Below, piece after piece: positions 1-12,791 of a DNA stretch of 64,000 nucleotides; position 1 is the first letter of the stretch; each line of letters starts with the position of its first letter. Under the pieces are notes generated by a model, which worked only from the letters and a program-made list of their open reading frames with translations, was not told the DNA's origin and made no database searches. Made by a program: the position numbers and the translations under genes. The stretch lies in contig AP031356.1 in the NCBI GenBank assembly GCA_037833965.1, positions 17,878,501 to 17,942,500 of the forward strand, read 5' to 3'. The stretch is from Marchantia polymorpha subsp. ruderalis. Lineage: Eukaryota > Streptophyta > Marchantiopsida > Marchantiales > Marchantiaceae.

Positions 1-1720
1 GTAGATCAACTAGCTTAGATCAAAAACAGTTTTCGTTTGCAACCAGCTGGTAATTTTCCAATAGTAACACCAATTATCAAGGGATAGACTTTCACTTAGA
101 GACCCCGAGCATCCTTGATCTTTTCGTCTCTCTCATGAAGTAGTGAGTGAAGAGACAATTGTCATAAAATATATGGTTCTATGGTATTATGTATGAAATT
201 GTCTCAAGGTATATAGTTTGGTGAAGTTATTAATGTATTACTGAAAGTAACTAGTTACTCTAGCTGCAAATTTATACATACCTATGGATTCAGATTTTAA
301 CCTTCGGTTAAGAGAGTATGGATTTCTTCCTTGATCTATACATGATGTATGTCATAATGATGATGAGACTTATCTTAGCTTCTGCAACTCCTTATTTGCG
401 GAAAAAGTGAGGCGGTAATCATGCTTTCGGTGCATAGATCGCAAAGGTATTCTCTCAAGGATAGTTGCTAGTATTTTGAGACATTCTAATAGTTAACATC
501 AAACTCGTTGAGTGTACATCGAAGTTTGCCACTACCTTGTGAGGTATGGGAGGAAAGAAGGTGAACCTATTCTTACAATGAGCTCAGATGAGAAGCACAT
601 TGTCGTCAGAATTTAATTTATTTCATGGTTTCCCAGATGTTTGGTGTCACACCTAACAGAGGATTCGCCTGAAGCGCGTACTGGCTTTTATGAGCTGCGC
701 ATATGATCTTCTACGTCGTGAGTATTGTATGGACCTGAATATTGTTAGAAGGTTAGAGAAGACCTGGGAACTTGAAGCCTGAGGTCAGGAGTACTATCTA
801 GCCTGAGAAGAATTGATTGTCATGGCATTGACAGCGAAGGCAAAGTCCGATACGTCTTACCCATTTCCTCTTTTCAATCCGAGGATCTATAGCGTTCCAC
901 GCAGCAATCTAGAGTGACTTTCACGTTTATTGATAACCAGATCCTTTGAACCCAGCTTCAGTATTTGAAGTGTTTTCGTGCGAATGCACACTACTATGAT
1001 ATCCACACATCTGTATTCGCCATTTGCTCTTGCATGCATGCATACAGGCCTGCTTAATAAGACCCAAGTCCAGAATCATGTTAAATTAAGAAGGTTGCCT
1101 GAACATATGCAGCGACCAACATTAGGTGAGTGTGTTCTCAATCTGATTCTTCGTGTTGTGATAGTGTGGAGTAGTAAAAAGGCCGGCACCCATCTGTAAA
1201 AAGTTCATGCTCGGCAAGCTTTGGGGCATAGTCACTTTGAAGTTTACAACCCTAACGATCGTTCAGATACTCATGAAGATCAACATTTACTCAACAGAAA
1301 GAGCGTAGTGTTCCTCATACATTTTTACTCCATTTTGTTTCACGAGATGTAAGTTTTGATAAGACTTGACTACGTGGTGATGATTTAAACTCTGCGCTAG
1401 CTAGAGTCTTACATGCAGAGCTTGTCCCACCCTTCAGCGATGTTTGGCATCCCTAAGCAGCGTGTGTAATACCTCGACTTGCAGTCTGAGCGCATGAACA
1501 AATTTTTCAGATACAGTACAGCTAGTTTGACACCGAAAGCCCGATAGTGAAAAACACCAATCCTCCGGATGTCCACGACAATAGCTATAAAGATTACGTA
1601 GCAAATGTCGAACAAATGACCGTCTCAGTGAACAGTTAACCACCAGGACATCGATATGAAGCTTGGAAAAAATATTCTCTGTATCCTGCTCAATATGAAT
1701 TGTCACTATAGGGATCTCGA
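1..1720. other. Intergenic, no supported gene
   Basis: No open frame here shows recognisable protein similarity, and the short frames present (for example 978-1199 and 1434-1706) are of a length expected by chance. Base composition is mixed, unlike the very AT-rich blocks later in the window. The right edge is the 3' side of the minus-strand methyltransferase gene. The segment could hold untranslated sequence of a gene lying to the left of the window, but nothing visible proves it. Confidence 0.5.
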
Positions 1721-3872
1721 CTACTGGTTTCCTTTAATTCCAACAAACGTTCGTTCGTATATGCTATTTGCGAGAAGCCAAATGCAGTCTGTTTTAATTA
1801 AAACCTTTCGAAAAATGCCTTTGATTTCATCCACCTTTTGCTCCTTGTCCCTGCATTCAAAGTTATTATTCCATTAGTTGGTCGACCTTGGAGAACCTGT
1901 TGATGTACTCTGGGGAATCAGAAGGAACTAATACCAGCTATCACTTGAGGTCCCAAACACTTTCGAGTAATGCTAAACATATACGTAGGATGAAGGAGGC
2001 AAAGCACAAGTATGCGACAATCACGTAAGTGAAAGACTTGGTTGTTATAACAGACCTCCCCCGACCATGAAACTTGAGTGTGAGCACAAGGAGACCGCCC
2101 TCTTTGAGATAGGGCAGTAATGGTGAGACAAGTTTTGCAGCTTCTACTGGATGGCGGTTGACATCACAGACCAGCAGATCATATCCCTTGCCTTCGCTCC
2201 ATGCAACGAGTTCTTCAGTTGCATCTTGTGCCTGACAACATGAAACAACCTTACGGTAAGAAAAAACGTAAACTGCTACTTTGTAATATGACCTTCAGTG
2301 ATAATAGAAGTTGACGCAATGTTCCCAAGTGAAAGCTTTAGCTCGCTTAGCTTTGTATGTGTGTTAAACCCACCAGCTTGCGAATATGAGTAACATTCTG
2401 TTGCAAAACTTGTCCATTTAGCTCAGCAGGGTCGACAGCAACAACTCTTTGTATATGTTTGCTCAAAAACTGGGTCCACGCCCCAGGTGACGCACCAAGA
2501 TCCATAGCTGCCACAACAAACCGAGACAAATATGAGGCTGTGATTCATAAACAGAACATGATGACGTGATACTAAGTCGCCCAACTGATACAAAAACTGT
2601 AAGAGGTCTCCTCACCAAAATTCAGGAGGTGATAAATATAACCCAAAAAATAAGCTCCTAAGGAGGAAAAGCAATTCGACAAGACTTACCAATCATGTCC
2701 TTGTTCAACTTAAACCCACAAACTTGGGTAACTTCTTCAAGCTTCAAGGCAGCTCTCGCTATGTAGTCTTTCGCCAGATCTTCTCTGTCGCAAGGTGCAA
2801 GATACATATCGGCTCCGGATGATAGCCCATATCGGTACTTTCCATCCACTTCTAGCGCGTACAAACTTTGAGAAAAATTATGTAACTGACAGTCAATGCC
2901 TGTTAGCTCCTCCGCCAGAAATTCCGCAAAACTTCGAGGGTATGTTTGCAATCTCACTTTTAATTTCCCCCTAGGCTTTTCCAAACGACCCTCCTTTGAC
3001 TTGTCATGAAGTGAACAGTCACCATGAGAAGAAGAGTCCGTTAACAGGTGATGCAAGGGTGTAACTTCAAAACTATTTTCAGCCAACAAGGCATCCTTCA
3101 TAACATATTCTTCGCCCTCTGCACCAAAACTTTCATATTTGTACACAATGCAACAAGAGCACAGGTTCAGAAATAAAATACGAATTGTTAAATTTCATCT
3201 CTGATTTCTATCTTGCAACGTTTGAAGGTATGTGATGATATGGTGGTGAATGCGGAGCACACAGGCTTTTGCAGAACACATTGGGCTGAAGTAAGAGAAA
3301 AGAGATGCACCCACCTACCAGAAAGATCACGATCCTGAGTTGAATGACAGGAACTATCCGAATGCTGTTGAATCAGCATGTTTAAATGTGATAGAAGCTC
3401 CGTACGTGAAGAGGTGACATGTTCAAACCAGTACACTCGAACAACATACCTGTTTTTCAACCATACGAAACTTAAGCTTTAGTAACAGAGACACTTAGGA
3501 GATCCACTATAATTGAAAACTAAAGGTACATAGTACAGTGAAACAATAAATCTGGTGTCAACGTCAAGAATGTCAAACCTAGAATAAACAAAACTTGCGA
3601 GGAGCAACCTGAACTTCAGCGGGCTGAATCTGGAATGGCGCCCAGTCATGAGAACTTGACAAAATAAAACGAAATGTTTGACTTGAACCTCTGTACCCTC
3701 GCAAGAAAGTTGACAGTATGTGATGATTGAAGTCTTCAGCAGAGACTTTGCAATCATTCAGCAAGACAAGACAAGGCCCATCATGACCAGATTCAAGCGT
3801 ACCGAGCTCCTCTGCAGCTGTGCAGAACCCTCTCTCTTGAGGAAGAGCCTGAATAAACATTGAGAAAAACAT
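1721..3872 (-). CDS. FtsJ/RrmJ-like RNA 2'-O-ribose methyltransferase
   Basis: This is a Rossmann-fold SAM-dependent methyltransferase of the FtsJ/RrmJ family, which methylates ribose 2'-OH groups in RNA. My splice model on the minus strand is 3872-3595, 3449-3319, 3118-2690, 2507-2374, 2231-1985 and 1788-1721, giving 428 residues in one frame. Motif I reads MDLGASPGAW (about residues 281-290). The K-D-K-E catalytic tetrad of the family is visible: K262 in AALKLEE, D347 in LVCDVN, K377 in LTLKF and E418 in SIYERTF. A long N-terminal part of about 240 residues precedes the catalytic domain, as in larger RlmM-like members rather than the short bacterial RrmJ. Most junctions are phase-consistent GT-AG. 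The first donor (CGCAA|gttttg) and the last intron are the weakest. ATG at 3872 is the first in-frame start, but an acceptor-like site at 3849 means a further upstream exon is possible. The RNA substrate cannot be told from sequence. Confidence 0.82.
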
Positions 3873-6800
3873 CTGTTACAGAGCTATATTCCTGATCTGC
3901 TGCTGGGAAGACATCTGACTGCACTTAAGATGGCAGTTCTGAAACGAATGAAGTGATTCCGAGCATGTTGTTGAGAGACTTCGACGAAAAAACGATTTTC
4001 GATTTTTGGAAACGAAAATCCCCTCTTGCTATTACATCAGCAGCGTCTCGTGTTGATGCGGCACTTGTGCAGTCTTCAGATTACTTCTAAAATTCACAAG
4101 TCTCTAGCCATACAGATCATCTCGCAAATTTGTGATGAATCTAAACCTGGCCACTCTTTCAAAGCTTACCTACTTTCGAAAAGCAGTGCTAAGTATATAG
4201 TCCATCGTGTGCAATCACTATTTCAGCAGAAAACTCAAAAACTACTGAAATCCACCAAGTTGATGAAGTAGTTGTACGTTCCAATTAGATAAATGTACCT
4301 GCAAATGAGGCGAGGACGCGTACAACTGCAAGCGCAGCGCGTGCGACTGAGATCCAGCCTGCAGAACTACATGCATAGTTCCAGCTTCGAAATTACTTCA
4401 ATTTTGATAAAGCACAGGAGTCCTTTCAGCTGCACACACTCACGTCGATCTCCCTCCTATTCCCAAATCACATTTGTAATTGGAATTGTAAAACAGAGCA
4501 ACTCTTCGCTCGCAGATTGACCAAATTGAATTGGATCACGCATAGCAAGGTCTGAAAATTATTGGGACTTCTGAGGAAGTATTATAGCCTATCTCAAGAC
4601 TTCGAACACCACTGATCCTAGAATCAAGCCAACAAGCCAATCAGATATTTGCAGACGGAGTTGAAACAAACGGTATTGTAGGGTTTCGTGTATCGTGCTC
4701 GTTAGAAACCAACCAAATTATGAGCACGAGTACTCCCAGTGTCACGATTTGTATCTACACCGTATTACACTGGGATCAGTCTTTTGTGCTCCCAAGCACC
4801 TCAGTTTGGTAGCTAGGCGCCGCCGTGCACATGCTACAGCCAAATACGCAGTCAACTCCTGCCACGCGAGAACCTAGCGGCTGGCCTTGCGAATCAAGAC
4901 GAAATGAGATTGTCTTGATAAGCTCGGTGTCACGTTGAGAATACTGAAGAATATGAAGCACTGGATTTGCGAGCATGAACACGTTACTCTTTAAGTCTCG
5001 GGTTCAGTTTGCAACTATGAATTTTTCCGACCGGCTACCGCATTTCATCATCCTCAGTCACATCAAGGCAACAATGTAAGGTGTCTTGTTCATCGTTCAC
5101 TTCGTCCGTTGTTTGAGTTTCATATTGAAACTATATTCCATTGCTGATTTGTGCAGCTTTTGTTCACGGATGATCAATATTCATAAGTCTTCGAACCAAA
5201 AAAAAGATCGAAGCCCAAAGCCCCGCGGGAACAACCACTCGAAATCAACGTTGCTTTTCTCATCATTTCCTCGACACCTGGACTTTCCGAATGTCTTCAT
5301 CCTTCGAACTTCAGATCTGTGCAACAGCCTCTTTATAAAGTTTTTACGATATGAGCTTAACAAAAGATCCCGAGGAGAAATTACAACCATAGCGTAGAAA
5401 GTGCAGTCGCTCGAAGCAATACTGTTGTCGTGATCTTTCGTTCTGCAACTATACCACTACAAGTTTCAGATATATTTCCTTCAGATTCAAATGTTGTGAA
5501 GCTCATGTCCTAGAAATCCTAGGATATAAGATTTAGAACGTCCAAACCTTACATCCCAAGATAATGAAAAGTAATAATGAAACACCGAAAGATGCTCAAT
5601 TGCATGTATTTTAAATTGCAGTTCTAACAAGGTACTCCAGACTTGGACTCATCATCACATGTGAGAATTGACCTTTTTGTATTTCCTCAATCCCCACCGC
5701 TTTGAAGCGCAAACAATCTGTTGGAATTGTGCATCTCATTTCTTAGTAATACCTCTAGGACTTCAGTTGAACAAACCTATGGAAGATTGAATGCTAAAAA
5801 CAAAATGATGGATGTAGTTTGTGATAAACCAAAAGATCTTTTGATGGCGAACTTCAATTGTAATTCATTTGAATAAATTGATTTGAATATTCACCTCCCA
5901 CCTACCACATACACCGAATACACACAATCACCAGAATTTAAAAAAAATATGTCGTAGACATGTACAAAAAAAATGCTGGTTTCTTAAGTACGATCCCCGC
6001 AAACCTGTCACACAAAACTTTAAGTTCCAAATCAGTCAGCCTCTAGATTACCCTTGTGGTACTCGTGTAACTGGAAAGGGGACTAACATGTTCACATCGG
6101 GAACATGACATAAGGAATAACGAAAATAGGTCGAATGATCATAAGGGTTAAAAGTTTCAGATCCCTTATAGATGCTCTTGTATATTGTGCTCGTGTCTTT
6201 GAGGAAGAAATGAATGCAGCAACGCAAACCTGGGACACATGAAGTTTGAAAAAGACAAGCCACACGTGAAACACTAAACTTACGTATTTTGGTGGAATAA
6301 TTAATACGCGAAATCTGTATGCCACGAGAAGTTGTTGCCATGATGAACTACATGTATGTTTCCAACATATAACAATCGCATTAATGTGTCTTCCTCTGTT
6401 GATGGATCCGCCGTTGTAGAAGTCGCTTGCAGATCTTTTGGCAGAAATTGGAAGCATGGCATCAATTTATCTCCTGTGGTTTCAGGCCTAGGAGACGGGT
6501 AAATATCCTACAACCGGGTCCTTAACTCCGAGAACCTTGGGATGTGATGTCCAGATTTTGCGACCACTTTTCTTTCATTCTGTACAGATCTGTTTAGTGC
6601 CTAAACTTCCAATCCAGTTCAAGGTATAATACTCCGCAATCGACGCAGGATTCCAGGTAAAGCAGGCAGCTGTCGGGACTTCCATTCGACATACATCATG
6701 TACTTCGTTAGTCTTGCCTCCTCTGCCCGGAAGTACACGAAATGTTACAAGAGGTTCCTAAGCACTTGAGGTAGAGCCCCTCGACTCAAGTTAAGGTGTA

Positions 6801-7175
6801 GACGACAGAAATCAGATCGACACTCATCTCAATAGCCTGTAAGGACGTACCATACCTTATCATTTGCTTTTGTGAGTGGAAAAAGAACGAGATAGTTGCA
6901 TGGATGGAAGCCAATCCTACTGAGTGTATACAGAAACTTTCTGTTAGATTCGTCATTGAAAGAGATTTCACGAAATCCTTTTTTCAGAAAAAAGTAAAGT
7001 GTCAATAATTCCGCACGTAAGAAACCCTTCTTCAACTCAACTACGAAGGGAACTCTGAAACGCGGGGTCCTAATGATCTCCAACACGTTGAAAACTTAAT
7101 CTGCGTGAGGTTGATTCACATGACTAAGGTGTTATCTACAGCATTATTTACATATCAGCTTCGGTTGATAGAGAT
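3873..7175. other. Intergenic between methyltransferase and lipid kinase genes
   Basis: Moderately AT-rich sequence with only short chance-length frames on both strands. The first few hundred bases should include the promoter and any 5' exon of the minus-strand methyltransferase gene; the last part should include the 3' UTR of the minus-strand lipid kinase. I found no RNA gene, clear repeat or transposon boundary. Confidence 0.45.
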
Positions 7176-8240
7176 CTACCGAATGAAATCTATTGCAGCG
7201 GGTATGACGGAAAAAGACGCATCGAGAAAACCTAGATGCTCGCCATCAGCCTGAACAAATGTTCCGGGATATTTCTCCTTCGTGGAATCATCGACCTCTT
7301 CAACATCTAAGCGCCTCACCTTCATCGAGGTAACATTCTTTTGCCTTATATGAGAACCTAGATACAGAGTGTGCAATTTCAACAGGAAGTCGTACCACTT
7401 ATATCCCTTGATAATCACAACCTCCAGATCACCACTAGAAGGATCTGCAGTAGGTGTAATCTTCATTCCACCACCAAAATACTTGGAATTTCCAACACAG
7501 ATGGCTGTGACCTCAGACCAAGTTTCCCACTTGCCACCATCAACCCTAATTTTCAGGTCTCGATTACGATGACCCTGGAATCCCTGTAACGCACCGACCA
7601 CATAGCTTAAGTTGCCAATCCGCTTGTGCATTCCAGCGTAAAATCCTGCTTTCGCGCTCAAATGTAAGTCGGCGACGTTGATGAAAAACCGCTTTTTACG
7701 CTCTTTTCCGTAGATCACCTGGCCCACGTCTACCTTCTTCTTCTCACCCTTACAAAGCCGATCTATGGCTCTAGTGGGGTCACTATTCCAGCCGAAAACT
7801 CGAGCGAAGTCGGAGCCCGTGCCCATGGGTATAAGCCCGAGAGCTGTTTTCTGCGCAGGAAATGAATCCGCGAGTTTGGATTCGATCGGCTTCCCATTCT
7901 CGAAAAAGCCATTGACCACTTCATGAAGCGTCCCATCCCCACCGACTGCAATGACGGCCGCCGCTCCGTCCCTGATGGCCTCCCGCGCAAGCTGAGTGGC
8001 GTGTTGAGGACCTGCGGTGAGTTTTTCCGAAATGTTCCAATTGTTGCCCAGGCGAGCTGTCAATTTCGGAAGCAGCTTCTTCCATGAATCCCCCGTTCTT
8101 CCGTTGGCACCGTTCGGGTTGACGATGAAAACATAATCTTGTTTCCGGATGGTCTCGTGCGACGGAGGTTCCATCGTCCTCACAGGATGCAAAGACGACA
8201 ATCTCGGAGCTCCACCTTTCCACAGACTGACGACTACCAT
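7176..8240 (-). CDS. LCBK2/YegS-like diacylglycerol or sphingoid-base kinase
   Basis: A single uninterrupted frame of 354 residues encodes a DAGK-catalytic-domain lipid kinase, which transfers the ATP gamma-phosphate to a lipid hydroxyl (diacylglycerol or a sphingoid base). Visible motifs are [12 protein letters not shown] near the N-terminus, the nucleotide-binding [13 protein letters not shown] (about residues 100-112), the [10 protein letters not shown] loop and the C-terminal DGEHLGF. From memory the whole length follows the plant LCBK2-type proteins (Arabidopsis At2g46090) closely. The frame opens further upstream at 8285, but that codon is GTG; the first ATG is at 8240 and a second, at 8174 (MEPPSHET), is also plausible. 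If 8240 is used, the 22-residue leader contains basic and hydroxylated residues and could be a targeting peptide (inference). No intron interrupts the frame, whereas I expect the flowering-plant genes to have several. Substrate choice is not decidable here. Confidence 0.9.
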   Translation of the reverse strand: MVVVSLWKGGAPRLSSLHPVRTMEPPSHETIRKQDYVFIVNPNGANGRTGDSWKKLLPKLTARLGNNWNISEKLTAGPQHATQLAREAIRDGAAAVIAVGGDGTLHEVVNGFFENGKPIESKLADSFPAQKTALGLIPMGTGSDFARVFGWNSDPTRAIDRLCKGEKKKVDVGQVIYGKERKKRFFINVADLHLSAKAGFYAGMHKRIGNLSYVVGALQGFQGHRNRDLKIRVDGGKWETWSEVTAICVGNSKYFGGGMKITPTADPSSGDLEVVIIKGYKWYDFLLKLHTLYLGSHIRQKNVTSMKVRRLDVEEVDDSTKEKYPGTFVQADGEHLGFLDASFSVIPAAIDFIR

Positions 8241-9928
8241 TACCACCTTCTCGTCACTCACTCGGGCCCCATGGCGCTGCCCCACCTACGTCGCTGCCTT
8301 CGTGCTCTCGAGCCGACTTCCGACCAATAACTGGGGCCGTACCACATCGAACCTCCACTAATCGAACCCGATGCCGATTCCATCTCGCAATCTTTCTAAA
8401 TTCGCCAGGTATTGACTAAGTACTTCCCCGTCCTCGTAGCCTTGCGCCTCTCCGCAACTAGACTTCCGGAATTGAGGATCGCAGAGTCAAAATCGGGGAC
8501 ACGCTGCTGGATCTGTCAGTCTTGTAGCACGGGCACCGTCCCCAACCCTAATGAGGACCAGATAAGGGCAGTTTTAGCCTCGCTTTGCAGACCAGTGTAG
8601 GCACTGCTATCTACGATTAGTAAGTACTGTAGTCTTAGAGGTCCGGCCAGGTAGGATTTGCCGCCGTGGAGAGTCACTAGGGACAGACCCTCCACGTAAG
8701 CCGTAATCCTCACCCCGTCACCGAGCTCGGGCGCCCGGCGCTAAAGTCTTCAGACCTCGTTCGAGTAGCTCTCGCTTTCGATTTAGTCCGAAAGTACCAA
8801 AGAGTTGCAGACAACTCAACAAAGTCTTTCAGTTTTCACCTGACTGCGTTGCCACCAATCGATTTACACTCGTAGTGCCTTGATTTACAGATCATTAAAA
8901 AAAAATATAATTCTATTCTATTCTGTGAAATGATTAATGCTATGATGATGATAATGATGACTTTAATTATTACATCATGCATCTAATATTTTCTTAAGTC
9001 ATTCTTTTTACTTTAACCTCCTCATACTCAGTCTTGGGGTCGCCCGCCGGCTTTATCACCCGTCTGATCTGTTGCCTGGGAGAACTATTCAATGATCCAC
9101 CACTTGAATGCATGAAAATGTACTCAGCATGCAGCTACCGAGATTTACTGAAAAAGACATGGTTACAAGTTGTACATGAGATTCGCAAATAGGTTCAAAC
9201 GCTTTGGTGACGTTTATATCACTGCCGGGAAAAACAGTTATCTGAGAATCGAAAGAAGGGAATGGATATGGAAGATTTGGAAGCTCATGCAAGTTTGCTG
9301 CATGTAATGGGAAATAATTTACGCGAACGGAAGCCTGCGACAGGAGTCTGAAACTCCAACGAAACTTCTCGGCTTCTGCAGTCAAATTGGATCATCATCA
9401 CATCTTACTGATGTATGTACTTTTGGATGTCAGAAGATTGATACGCATGATTATTTGCATATGTCATTGTTCCAGAGAATGATCGTATGGCATGAAGAGA
9501 GCGAAGGTACTACACCCTCACTTCCAGAACATTCTTACACGTCAACGTCTCAGGACGAGTAAGGAGCTGTTGTGATTATTTATCCTAGTCGACAATTTGT
9601 TGCCATGTCGTTGAATGCCACGTTCGAGCATGTAAGTACCGAGTAGTGTGAAAGAGACATATGTTTAGACCCGTAAGAGACAGGAACAATTTTGTTACAA
9701 ATAATGTTGCATACAGTATTTCCTTTGCATATGCATACCTTCTTCGGGTGGGTGAGACACGACCTCCCGGCCAGGTTTTCAGGACAATTACGAGAATTCG
9801 AATATTTACATAATCCAGATGCACTATTCTGTCGCCCTACGTTTATGTAGGCGTTACGGAAGACGACGGGAGCTTGTACTCAAAACAACAATGTCGGGCA
9901 GAACAGGTCAATCCCGGGTTGGCAAAAC
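8241..9928. other. Intergenic with lipid kinase upstream region
   Basis: The first roughly 500 bases are comparatively GC-rich and should contain the leader and promoter of the minus-strand lipid kinase. From about 8880 the sequence becomes AT-rich. No protein-like frame is convincing; the frames at 8412-8713 overlap on opposite strands and show no family features. The right end runs into the 3' flank of the tRNA gene, where a run of four T on the minus strand (9925-9928 region) could serve as a Pol III terminator. Confidence 0.45.
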
Positions 9929-10002
9929 TGTTTCCGTCCAGGTTCGAACTGGAGACCTTCAGTGTGTTAGACTGACGTGATAACCAACTACACCACGGAA
10001 AC
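9929..10002 (-). tRNA. tRNA-Val (anticodon AAC)
   Basis: On the minus strand a 74-nt cloverleaf can be drawn. The acceptor stem pairs GTTTCCG (10002-9996) with CGGAAAC (9936-9930), followed by discriminator A. A D-arm containing GTAGTTGGTTATCAC matches the A-box (TGGTGTAGTTGG). The anticodon loop reads TCTAACACA, with anticodon AAC. The T-arm carries the B-box core GTTCGAACCTGG with a fully paired five-base stem. The body is nearly the plant tRNA-Val(AAC) consensus as I remember it. No intron is present. The 3' CCA is not encoded, as expected for a nuclear gene. A short T-run just downstream is a likely Pol III stop. Confidence 0.93.
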
Positions 10003-12791
10003 TTGTTGTTTCAAAAGAAGATATTTGCATAATTATATAACTTCTTATTATCAACACCTCAATGTGAAACCCTTAAACTCATCATTTCCAGTCTTGAAAA
10101 ACCTCCATTACATTTCACGTCAGACATCATTTCATTGTGCACACACTTTCTCCAACATTCACAACAAAATTCTAACTATTGGAAGATGCAAATACCCGCG
10201 TAACTGTAAGAGAGTTGATAAATGTTCAGTATGTGACTTAATCCAACAACATCACATTAAATAAGATCTTAAAACAATTGATCTTTGAGAAACATCTAGA
10301 TCAAACATCACATATTACTTCCGCTCCTAAATCGTGTCTCTCACAACTGAAAAATGAATATGTATATGTTTCGATCAACCAACATAGAATTTTTCTTTCA
10401 TTGTTGAAATAGATGATTGGTGCAAGTAAAAATTTCATCTTTTATGTTTGAGCCATAAATATAAAGCTACTGCTTTATAACTGATAGTAATCCAATAAGA
10501 TGGAAAAAATTAGATAATGATATCTTCATGTAAATTTATGTAAACTCGTTATAGCAACATATTAATTTCTATTATGTATATTGATCTTATCAATTTCAAA
10601 AGAAAAATCTAAAATTTAGAGATATAATTGAAATTTGATTTGATTTTTTATGTATATTTGAAATTTAAATTATTATAGGCATAAATTTTTCATTACATTC
10701 ATCATTTTGCATCTGCAAAAATAACTATTCGTAATAATTAGTAAATTTCTTAAAATTTACTCAGGATTTTCTTAAAATAATTAAGTAGATATTTTTTGAA
10801 AGTGAATTGATTACTAGTTAGTTTAGAATATTAAAAATTGAGTATTAATTGGAAATTTCTGTAAATTTTTTCACCACTAATAGTTTTTGCAATATAACTT
10901 ACTTTCTTTTATTCTGAAATGTTTTACTTGAATACGTTACATTTTTATTTTTTAAATGGTTTGCGTTAATTTTATGGCTGTACATTTGATATTACTTGTA
11001 ATGTTAAGGAATTGAAATATAATGACACAAGCCGAAATATAAAATAGCATAATTGTTATTTGTGCTTCATGATGTATTTTGAAAAAATAAATTAATGTGA
11101 TTATCAATCAAATTAGAAAAGTCAAACCTAGATGATATATTATCAATCCCCTTGATAGATTAATATATGAATAGATAGATAATGTAGAACATTGTTTTAT
11201 AGTTTTGCATTCATGAGTATGCCTATGTTTCACTTGAGATGTTTTATTTGACATACATTGGTGAAACTTGAATTCAAACAAATCCAAGTTGGCGATTCTA
11301 TAAGGCTTTTCAAAACTAATTTGAGAGTAGATTTAATATCTACTTACTTTCAATCTCTTCGTTTATGATACGTCAAGCTTTAATTGTATAAATATACATG
11401 ATCATCCTGTAATTTTTTTTTATCAGGTTTAGTTAGGACAAAAACCATAATGGAAAATATCACAGAACAACTTGCAGATCACTTGAATGATGTACACCCC
11501 TATTGACTTCATCTTGTTGATATAATTTTATTACTGGATATATGTTTTTCCGAAATCAAACCAATTTACAACTAATCTAATTCACAAAATCAAGAAGAGT
11601 ACAAAAAATCTGCTCTGAAGCATTTTAAAGAACAGCATTAGTTGTCTCATCCATCACATCTAAATCTTATCTGCATATTTTAACTCAATCATAATGCTCT
11701 AAACATATTCTAAAACTCCATACATTTTATATTCAAACTTCACTTTATATGTACAATCATAAATTATACAAGACATAGTGGACGTCTATCAAAGGGTTTA
11801 TCATCAAAGTCAGATGATTTTTTCTTATCTTTGGCATTTGTTGACAATATATGCCAAAGATTGACAAGTATAATAAGTATATTTTTTCTTCATGTGTTGG
11901 ACATGCATCGAAGGTCTTAGAATTTAAGATGAAGGTAGTAAGGAATGCGTTGTGGAATGGATCATCTTTTGCCTATAGTCATCCACAGCGCCACGTCTAT
12001 CCTAAAATCCTATATTAAGTTCAAACTTAAAACACTAATAGTGATCCCAAAAGCTATCTCATATGGTTGCATCCTTGGAGTCAAAATAGTATAGAATACG
12101 TTGTCTCACATTTTTTTTTTTTATATCTTCCTTTTCAACACGTTCATTTATTCACACAGTTCTGTGTAAACTCTGTTGTATCAAGCGATATGGGAAATTC
12201 CTACTCTAGTATTATTTATCTTCTAATTTGGTCAAAGTGTAATCAATTAAGTGATGGATTTTGAGATGATCTTGTGATATATGGACATTTTGAACTAAAT
12301 AGATGTTCCGCTTTCAGATGCTAGTGGGGCCAGCCTCATCTTACCTGTTTGGTGTCATACGTGGAATTCTTGAAGGGGTTCATTCATCTGTTGGCTGTAT
12401 AACTCGGTTACTCTTGTCCTATTCTGTCTGCTGTACAGCATTCTACTTACCACGAAACCTTTGTGTCAGGGGTTTTACAGTTCAAGCAAGTCATGTACTC
12501 GTGAAGGAAATGTGGCTAGTTCCACGAATCCCACATCTCTCATCGATGAGAGCAGATCGGTCCTATAGATTCGAGAATTGGAAATGGTCAAGGCCAATTG
12601 GTCGTGGATTCCTGTCGGATTCAATTGGGAATCCTGTAGAGGTGTAGCAGCAGATGCATCTGTTATTCGTGAAGAGGTAGAACATGTTGGGCTTTGGATT
12701 GCGGTGCGGATGTGAGCCGGACGGCGGAGGGAAAGCAGGTGTAGAGTAGTAGGGTCGATATTAGTAGCAACTGCAATCGCAATTGGCAAGA
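10003..12791. other. AT-rich intergenic block and TFB2 upstream region
   Basis: From about 10,260 to 12,100 the sequence is extremely AT-rich, with many homopolymer and short AT tracts and no credible coding frame. From about 12,300 it returns to normal composition. The last 450 bases before the TFB2 start should hold its promoter and 5' UTR; the overlapping frames on both strands there (12303-12647 and 12475-12789) show no family resemblance, and the minus-strand one opens with TTG rather than ATG. Confidence 0.5.

Noticed and set aside
10260-12100. AT-rich block considered as organelle DNA transferred to the nucleus
   Set aside because: No organellar gene, tRNA or rRNA sequence could be recognised in it; composition alone is not evidence.
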